Assembly: GCA_903844785.1 (NCBI GenBank)
Contig: CAIMVB010000332.1
Location: forward strand, 1 to 11,878
Length of the DNA: 11,878 bases
Source of the DNA: an uncultured Rhodospirillales bacterium
GTDB taxonomy: Bacteria; Pseudomonadota; Alphaproteobacteria; Acetobacterales; Acetobacteraceae
Direction of reading: 5' to 3'
Under the pieces are notes generated by a model that did not search any database, was not told the origin of the DNA, and saw only the letters and a program-made list of their open reading frames with translations. Positions 7,294 through 11,878 of this stretch are shown here, in pieces. Position 1 is the first letter of the stretch; each line of letters starts with the position of its first letter. The position numbers were made by a program, and so were the translations under genes.

Positions 7294-8487
7294 ATGGCCA
7301 CTAAGCCTCGTCTGCCGCGGGGGCGGCAATTCTTTGCCAATCCAGGCCCGACCAATATCCCCGATTCCGTGCTGCATGCAGTGGCGCATGTCACGATTGA
7401 TTTCAATGATCCGGCTTTCATCAAGGTCTATGAGAAATGCGTAGCTGGCTTGAAGCGCGTGCTGAAGACCAATCAGCAAATCTTCATGTACACGGGTTCT
7501 GGTCACGCGGCCTGGGAAGCAAGCCTAGTCAATCTATTCTCCCCGGGTGATAAGCTGGCCATTATCGAAACCGGTCATTTTTCCCAGAATTGGGCTCAGA
7601 TGGCCGAAGATTTGTCGTTGGAAGTGCAGACCATTGGTGCGGATTGGCGTCGCGGTCTAGATTTTGCCACGCTGCGCGCCACCCTCGCCGCCGATAAAAC
7701 ACACAGCATCAAGGCTGTTTGCGCGGTGCATAATGAAACCGCCACGGGCATGGAATTGCCGTTGAAGCAAGTGCGCGCGGTGATGGATGAAGTGGGCCAC
7801 CCCGCCCTGCTGTTGAGTGATACGATTTCATCGCTTGCTTCGCTCGATTTCCGCATGGATGAATGGGGGATAGATGTTGCCGTGGGCGGTAGCCAAAAGG
7901 GCTTGATGCTGCCCACCGGCATGTCCTTCACCGGCGTTTCCGCCAAAGCGATGGAAGCACACAAAACATCGCGCCTGCCGAAATCCTATTTCTCCTGGAC
8001 GAAAATGCTGTCCCGTCCGCTGAAATCTTTTATCGGCACCACACCAACATCGCTTTTCTACGGTTTGGAAGAAAGCCTGCGGCTGCTGGAAGAAGAAGGG
8101 CTTGATGAGGTTTTTGCGCGCCATTCGCGCTTGGCGGAAGCGGTGCGGCGCTGCGTGCGCCATTGGTCTGGCAATGCCGGGCCGCAGCTTTTTTGCACCA
8201 ACCCGGATCGGTATTCCGATACTGTAACGTCCATTCTGATGCCCGAAGGCCATGATGCGGAAGCGGTGCGCCGCACCGCACTACAGACCTTCAATGTATC
8301 GCTCGGTGGCGGGCTTGGGCCTTTGGGCGGCAAGGTGTTCCGCATCGGTCATTTGGGAGATTTGAATGAGCCGATGATCCTGGGCACGCTTTCCGTGGTT
8401 GAAATGGCGCTGAAGCTTAATGGCGTGCCGCATGCGCCAGGTGGTGTGGCGGCGGCCATGGAATATCTGGCGGAAGCCGCGCGTTGA
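7294..8487 (+). CDS. sgaA: Class V aminotransferase, probably serine-glyoxylate aminotransferase
   Basis: This PLP-dependent fold-type I aminotransferase has 397 residues. It most resembles serine-glyoxylate aminotransferase, which converts serine and glyoxylate to hydroxypyruvate and glycine in serine-cycle and photorespiratory-type metabolism. The N-terminus RGRQFFANPGPTNIPDSVL, the MYTGSGHAAWEASLVNL stretch, the cofactor Asp176 in LLSDTISSLASLDF and the Schiff-base Lys202 in VGGSQKGLMLPTG are all as expected. The C-terminal GGGLGPLGGKVFRIGHLG is also typical. Alanine-glyoxylate activity, or another 2-oxo acid as acceptor, cannot be excluded. The ATG at 7294 follows an AAGGAAG Shine-Dalgarno (7278-7284). 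The gene lies 45 bp after the VWA gene. Downstream genes encode enzymes that could use its product, notably the D-2-hydroxyacid dehydrogenase. The symbol is a family-level guess. Confidence 0.88.
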   Translation: MATKPRLPRGRQFFANPGPTNIPDSVLHAVAHVTIDFNDPAFIKVYEKCVAGLKRVLKTNQQIFMYTGSGHAAWEASLVNLFSPGDKLAIIETGHFSQNWAQMAEDLSLEVQTIGADWRRGLDFATLRATLAADKTHSIKAVCAVHNETATGMELPLKQVRAVMDEVGHPALLLSDTISSLASLDFRMDEWGIDVAVGGSQKGLMLPTGMSFTGVSAKAMEAHKTSRLPKSYFSWTKMLSRPLKSFIGTTPTSLFYGLEESLRLLEEEGLDEVFARHSRLAEAVRRCVRHWSGNAGPQLFCTNPDRYSDTVTSILMPEGHDAEAVRRTALQTFNVSLGGGLGPLGGKVFRIGHLGDLNEPMILGTLSVVEMALKLNGVPHAPGGVAAAMEYLAEAAR

Positions 8488-8493
8488 ACTGGA

Positions 8494-8537
8494 GCATTTC
8501 CAAGCCAAGTGGCATCACTTGGCGGCTCGGGAAATGC
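8494..8537. repeat. Imperfect palindromic intergenic element (alphaproteobacterial REP-like style)
   Basis: Just after the sgaA stop lies an inverted repeat in two blocks. The outer arm is GCATTTCC (8494-8501) with GGAAATGC (8530-8537). The inner arm is GCCAAGTG (8504-8511) with CACTTGGC (8516-8523) around a GCAT loop. The blocks are separated by an asymmetric internal loop (2 versus 6 bases). The design GAGCATTTcc...AAGTGGnATCACTT...ggAAATGC matches dispersed intergenic palindromes I recall from alphaproteobacterial genomes. Only this copy is present in the window, so the repeat status is from memory. There is no T tract, so it is not a canonical terminator. Confidence 0.65.
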
Positions 8538-8558
8538 GACCAAACATGCACTAAATCA

Positions 8559-8612
8559 GGGGCGCGCCATCGCGCGCGCCCCAAACGATCATAACCGGCC
8601 GCAACGAGCCGG
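8559..8612 (+). promoter_or_regulatory. GC hairpin and second small hairpin in the leader of the CoA-ligase gene
   Basis: GGGGCGCGC (8559-8567) pairs with GCGCGCCCC (8574-8582) as a 9-bp perfect stem with a 6-base loop. A smaller stem, CCGGC (8595-8599) with GCCGG (8608-8612), follows 12 bases later. The strong Shine-Dalgarno at 8619-8624 comes next. No T tract follows either stem on the plus strand. Together with the palindrome at 8494-8537, the 147-bp spacer is almost entirely foldable. It could stabilise mRNA ends or control the downstream gene; no known riboswitch class is recognised. Confidence 0.45.
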
Positions 8613-8618
8613 AATTGC

Positions 8619-8624
8619 AGGAGG
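8619..8624 (+). promoter_or_regulatory. Consensus Shine-Dalgarno AGGAGG that fixes the CoA-ligase start
   Basis: A perfect AGGAGG lies 10 bases before the ATG at 8635. The same frame is open back to a GTG at 8509, but that stretch lies in the palindromic element and encodes no family-like sequence. The site therefore supports 8635 as the start. Confidence 0.8.
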
Positions 8625-8634
8625 AAGCAAGGCA

Positions 8635-10770
8635 ATGTCCATAACCCAACGCGGCGTTTATCGCCATGCCGATATGCAGCGGCTGTTCAACCCTGCCTCG
8701 ATTGCCGTGATCGGCGCTTCCCCGCGCGCGGGTTCCTTCGCGGATCGCACCATCAGCGCGCTGTCTGGCTATACGGGTCGGTTGCATTTGGTGAATAGCC
8801 GGTATGAGAAAATTGGCGAAAGGCCTTGCTACCCTTCCGTTGCTGCGCTGCCAGAAGTGCCGGATTGCTGCATTGTGGTTGCTGCCAAGGATGCGGTGGA
8901 AGAAATAGCCACCGATTGCGCCAAGGCGGGTGTGGGCGGCGTGATGATTTATGCCTCCGGCTTTTCGGAAACCGGGCGCGCTGAGGATATCATCGCGCAA
9001 CAGCGCCTAGCCGCGATTGGGCGCCATGCGGGGATGCGGATTGTCGGGCCAAATTGTATTGGCATGTTGAATTTCGGCAGCAAGGCCGGCGTGACCTTCA
9101 TGATCCCGCCGCCCATGGAAGCGCCCTTGCCGCAGGCGCTTGGCCTGGTCAGCCAATCCGGCGCACTTGGTTTTTCGCTCGCGCAGGCGGTGATGCGCGG
9201 GGTTTCCGTGAGCCACCTTCTCACTACCGGCAATTCTTCCGATATTGATGTCGCGGATTGCGTTTCCTTCCTGGCCGATGATCCGGGGTGCAAGGCGATT
9301 GCCTGCGTCTTTGAAGGCATGCCGGACCCGATGCGCTTCATCGAAGCTGCGCAAATTGCCGATGCCGCCGACAAGCCCTTGGTGGTGTTCAAGCTTGGCA
9401 CGGGCGAACAGGGCGCTGCCGCTGCTATGTCCCATACAGGTTCGCTCGCGGGCTCTCAGGCGGCCTATCGTGCGGCGTTTGAACGTGCGGGCGCGATCCT
9501 GGTGGATAATTTTGAAGCCATGGTGGAAACCGCCTCCTTCCTCGCCAAGGCGCCGCCGCCCAAGGCGCGCGGCGTTGCGGTGGTGGCGGTATCCGGCGGT
9601 GCGGCCATCATGTCCGCCGATCGCGCGGAAGAACGTGGCATTCCACTGCCGCAACCAACCCCGCCGGTGCAGGCCATATTGGAATCACGCATTCCGGATT
9701 TCGGTTCTGCGCGCAATCCGTGTGATGTCACGGCGCAAGTCGCGAATGATCCAGAAAGCCTGACCGCCTGCGCTTCCGCCATGTTGGGTGAGGAGCATTA
9801 CGGCACCCTGCTTTACGCGCAGATTTATTCAACCGAGCTTTCCGCCAAGCGCCCCGGCGAATTGGCGGCCATCGCCGAACAACATGACAAGCCGATTTGC
9901 GTGGTCTGGACCACAGAATGGCTGGAAGGCTTCGGTTCGAAGGAGGCAGAACAAAACCCGCGCATCGGCCTGTTCCGTTCCATGGATCGCTGCTTTGCCA
10001 CGCTGGATCATTGGCATAAGCGCGAAGAAAGGCGCAGCGCCGGCCCACGCAACTATACGCGCATATCGCGGGCAGAAGCGGCAAGCGAAGCGGCAGCTTT
10101 GATCAAGGCTGCACAAGATCGCACACTGACCGAACGCGAAGCGAAGCAGGTGCTGGCAGCCTATGGCGTGCCGGTGGTGCCGGAACAGCTGACCACGACG
10201 GAAGAGGAGGCGCTGACCGCCGCCAAGGCGCTCGGCTGGCCAGTCGCGATCAAGGTGGAAAGCCCCAATCTGCCGCATAAAACTGAAGCGGGTGTGATAC
10301 GCCTGAAGCTGAAGGATGAGGCGGAATTGCGCGAAGCCTTTCGCGCCGTGATGGCCAATGCCAAGCACCATGCGCCCAATGCGCGCATCAATGGCGTGCT
10401 GGTGCAGCCCATGGCGAAGCCTGGCGTTGAAATCATGGTAGGTGCGCGCATTGATCCGCTGATGGGCCCACTGATTGTCGCTGGGCTTGGCGGTGTGCTG
10501 GTGGAATTGATGCGCGATTCAGCGCTGGCGCTTGCCCCCGTCACGCAAGGCGAGGCGCTTGGCTTGCTGAGCCGGCTAAAAGGCCGCGCGGCACTGGAAG
10601 GCTTCCGCGGTGCGCCCGCCGCCGATATGGATCGGCTGGCCGATATCATCGTCCGGCTGTCGGAATTTGCCGCAGATCAGCGTGATCTGATCGCTGAGTT
10701 GGATGTGAACCCCATCATCATCGCCGGCAGTGACGCTGTCGCGGTGGATGCACTCATTGTGAAAGCCTGA
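8635..10770 (+). CDS. Acetate--CoA ligase family protein (fused NDP-forming acyl-CoA synthetase)
   Basis: This 711-residue fused NDP-forming acyl-CoA synthetase links a carboxylic acid to CoA through acyl-phosphate and phosphohistidine steps, with ATP or GTP. Domain order is a CoA-binding Rossmann domain (about 12-120, FNPASIAVIGASPRAGSF), then succinyl-CoA-ligase-like domains with VGPNCIGMLNF, VSQSGALGFSLA (from 172) and the phosphohistidine His267 in SHTGSLAGSQAAY. A C-terminal ATP-grasp domain follows (about 490-710) with LTEREAKQVLAAYGVPVV, His548 in NLPHKTEAGVI, and ELDVNPIII near the end. The catalytic histidines of both halves are present, so it is probably active. The start follows from AGGAGG at 8619-8624. 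The gene ends 9 bp before the hydroxyacid dehydrogenase, so they are probably co-translated. The substrate is unknown: acetate, propionate, or an acid linked to the neighbouring aminotransferase and dehydrogenases are all possible. Confidence 0.92.
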   Translation: MSITQRGVYRHADMQRLFNPASIAVIGASPRAGSFADRTISALSGYTGRLHLVNSRYEKIGERPCYPSVAALPEVPDCCIVVAAKDAVEEIATDCAKAGVGGVMIYASGFSETGRAEDIIAQQRLAAIGRHAGMRIVGPNCIGMLNFGSKAGVTFMIPPPMEAPLPQALGLVSQSGALGFSLAQAVMRGVSVSHLLTTGNSSDIDVADCVSFLADDPGCKAIACVFEGMPDPMRFIEAAQIADAADKPLVVFKLGTGEQGAAAAMSHTGSLAGSQAAYRAAFERAGAILVDNFEAMVETASFLAKAPPPKARGVAVVAVSGGAAIMSADRAEERGIPLPQPTPPVQAILESRIPDFGSARNPCDVTAQVANDPESLTACASAMLGEEHYGTLLYAQIYSTELSAKRPGELAAIAEQHDKPICVVWTTEWLEGFGSKEAEQNPRIGLFRSMDRCFATLDHWHKREERRSAGPRNYTRISRAEAASEAAALIKAAQDRTLTEREAKQVLAAYGVPVVPEQLTTTEEEALTAAKALGWPVAIKVESPNLPHKTEAGVIRLKLKDEAELREAFRAVMANAKHHAPNARINGVLVQPMAKPGVEIMVGARIDPLMGPLIVAGLGGVLVELMRDSALALAPVTQGEALGLLSRLKGRAALEGFRGAPAADMDRLADIIVRLSEFAADQRDLIAELDVNPIIIAGSDAVAVDALIVKA

Positions 10771-10779
10771 GGCAATATC

Positions 10780-11736
10780 ATGAATAAGCCCCTTTTCCTG
10801 CTCTGGACCGATGGTGCGGAAGCCTATCGCAAAGCGATCACCGCAGCGGGGCTTGATCAGCGCATTCGGCTGGAAGAATTACCGCGCAATGCAACGCCAA
10901 GTACAGCGCAATTGCAGGAAGCGGAGGCGATGCTGACCTGGGGGCCGCCCGCTGGAACACTCGCGCAAATGCCAAAACTCCGCTGGGCGCAGGCGCTGAC
11001 AGCGGGGGTAGAACATTGGCTGGCCCGCACGGATTTATCGCCTGGCCTGACACTGACTTGTGCGCGGGGGACGCATCGCGTTCAAATGCCAGAAAATATT
11101 CTGGGCGCGCTGTTTCATATCACCAAACCCTATGCCGCCATTGTCGGCGATAATGCCGCCAGCACCTGGACGCGCCGCGTTTCTTCCACGCTGGCAGGGC
11201 AGACGCTTGGCATTCTGGGCCTTGGCGCGATTGGGCAGGAATTGGCGCGCAAGGCTGCGGCTTTGGAAATGCGCGTAATAGGCACGCGCCGTGCGACCGG
11301 CGCCTTGGCGCATGTGGAACGTGTTTATGCGCCGGAAGAAACGGATGAAGTGCTCGCGCAATCCGATTTTGTCGTGCTGCTGCTGCCCGCCACGCCCGAG
11401 ACAGAAAACATCATCAATGCCGCGCGGCTTGCGCGTATGAAGAAAACCGCCTGGTTGCTCAATTTCGGGCGCGGCGCCTTAATTGATGATGCCGCTTTGG
11501 TGGCCGCGGCCAAATCCGGCACCATCGCCGGCGCCATCCTGGATGTGTTCCGCCAGGAACCGCTGCCCAAGGATGATCCTTTCTGGGGCACGGAAAATAT
11601 CCTGGTCCTGCCGCATATTGGTGGGCTGCATCCGGCGCGCGATTCCATGGTGGCGGCGCTGCTGGTGGAGAATCTGCGCCGCTTTTTGGATGGCGCATCG
11701 CTCAAGGAAGTGGTGGATCGCAAGGCGGGCTACTGA
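10780..11736 (+). CDS. D-2-hydroxyacid dehydrogenase (hydroxypyruvate/glyoxylate reductase-like)
   Basis: The 318-residue enzyme belongs to the D-isomer-specific 2-hydroxyacid dehydrogenase family, which interconverts 2-oxo acids and D-2-hydroxy acids with NAD(P)H. The nucleotide-binding motif is Gly147-Leu-Gly149-Ala-Ile-Gly152. The catalytic residues are Arg231 (NFGRGALID), Glu260 (DVFRQEPLP) and His279 (LPHIGG). The strand after the glycine motif ends in GTRR (Arg170, Arg171) and has no acidic residue, which favours NADP(H), as in GhrA-type glyoxylate/hydroxypyruvate reductases. The ATG at 10780 has GAGG (10769-10772), which overlaps the preceding stop codon, 7 bases upstream. This points to translational coupling with the CoA ligase. 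Reduction of hydroxypyruvate made by the nearby class V aminotransferase would be a natural role, but the substrate is inferred from context only. Confidence 0.92.
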   Translation: MNKPLFLLWTDGAEAYRKAITAAGLDQRIRLEELPRNATPSTAQLQEAEAMLTWGPPAGTLAQMPKLRWAQALTAGVEHWLARTDLSPGLTLTCARGTHRVQMPENILGALFHITKPYAAIVGDNAASTWTRRVSSTLAGQTLGILGLGAIGQELARKAAALEMRVIGTRRATGALAHVERVYAPEETDEVLAQSDFVVLLLPATPETENIINAARLARMKKTAWLLNFGRGALIDDAALVAAAKSGTIAGAILDVFRQEPLPKDDPFWGTENILVLPHIGGLHPARDSMVAALLVENLRRFLDGASLKEVVDRKAGY

Positions 11737-11741
11737 ACGCC

Positions 11742-11878
11742 ATGGCCTATGCGCCTTTTGATCTCAGCGGCAAGGTGGCGCTGATCACCGGCGGCAATTC
11801 CGGCATTGGGCTTGGCATGGCGCGCGCGCTGGCAGAAGCCGGTGCGGATATCGCGATATGGGGCAGCAATCCCGCGAA
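11742..11878 (+). CDS. SDR-family oxidoreductase, N-terminal part (3' end outside window)
   Basis: An open frame starts at ATG 11742, five bases after the preceding stop, and runs off the right edge with 45 full codons. The translation begins [18 protein letters not shown] and continues [27 protein letters not shown]. This is the classic N-terminus of a short-chain dehydrogenase/reductase: beta strand 1 and the Thr16-Gly-Gly-Asn-Ser-Gly-Ile-Gly23 cofactor motif, then helix A and beta strand 2. There is no clear Shine-Dalgarno; the close spacing suggests coupling to the hydroxyacid dehydrogenase as the last visible gene of the cluster. The catalytic Ser-Tyr-Lys lies outside the window. The substrate cannot be inferred; 2-deoxygluconate- or 3-oxoacyl-type reductases start in the same way. 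Confidence 0.9.
   Translation, partial: MAYAPFDLSGKVALITGGNSGIGLGMARALAEAGADIAIWGSNPA

Noticed and set aside
8509..8634. Upstream extension of the CoA-ligase reading frame by 42 codons
   Set aside because: The extension begins in the palindromic element, shows no family similarity, and a consensus AGGAGG stands correctly before the ATG at 8635.
1..11878. Mobile elements, CRISPR arrays, tRNA/rRNA genes, toxin-antitoxin or defence genes
   Set aside because: On reading both strands I saw no transposase or integrase motifs, regularly spaced repeats, tRNA-like cloverleaf ends or defence-family proteins; the longest gene-free gap is 147 bp.

Overview
The window looks like ordinary chromosome from an alphaproteobacterium, most likely of the Rhodospirillales/Acetobacterales type (for example Acetobacteraceae). 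The basis is moderately high GC, the protein families present, dense packing with short spacers, and a palindromic spacer element of a style I associate with alphaproteobacterial genomes. The taxonomic call is an inference from sequence feel, not from a search. No transposase, integrase, phage gene, CRISPR array, tRNA or rRNA is visible, and I see no sign of a defence island.

Layout from left to right. (1) The C-terminal part of the translational GTPase TypA/BipA (+) runs in from the left edge and ends at a strong hairpin terminator at about 868-898. (2) A two-gene minus-strand operon follows (903-1885). It encodes a DUF1185/'amino acid synthesis' family protein and a small four-helix membrane protein, joined by an ATGA overlap. 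(3) A 133-bp divergent region separates it from a plus-strand series: threonine aldolase (ltaE, 2019-3086), penicillin-binding protein 1C (pbpC, 3104-5125), a MoxR-type AAA+ ATPase (5189-6034) and its VWA/CoxE-like partner (6064-7248). (4) A metabolic block follows on the same strand: a class V aminotransferase resembling serine-glyoxylate aminotransferase (7294-8487), a fused NDP-forming acyl-CoA synthetase (8635-10770), a D-2-hydroxyacid dehydrogenase (10780-11736), and the start of an SDR oxidoreductase (11742 to the right edge).

How the genes may work together. The MoxR ATPase and the VWA protein form a known kind of chaperone pair that remodels or activates a client; the client is not encoded here. 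The aminotransferase and the hydroxyacid dehydrogenase fit a serine + glyoxylate to hydroxypyruvate to D-glycerate sequence. The CoA ligase and the SDR presumably process a related acid, but its identity cannot be read from the sequence. The last three genes are tightly spaced (9 and 5 bp). The aminotransferase is separated from them by a 147-bp spacer holding an imperfect palindromic element, a 9-bp GC hairpin and a small third hairpin, before a perfect AGGAGG Shine-Dalgarno.

The points most worth a second look are the structured spacer at 8488-8634, a terminator-like hairpin that encloses the apparent pbpC start codon (3093-3120), the orphan setting of pbpC, the MoxR/VWA pair with its DxGGS metal site, and the unassigned substrate of the CoA-ligase cluster. 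I did not find a clearly undescribed system.
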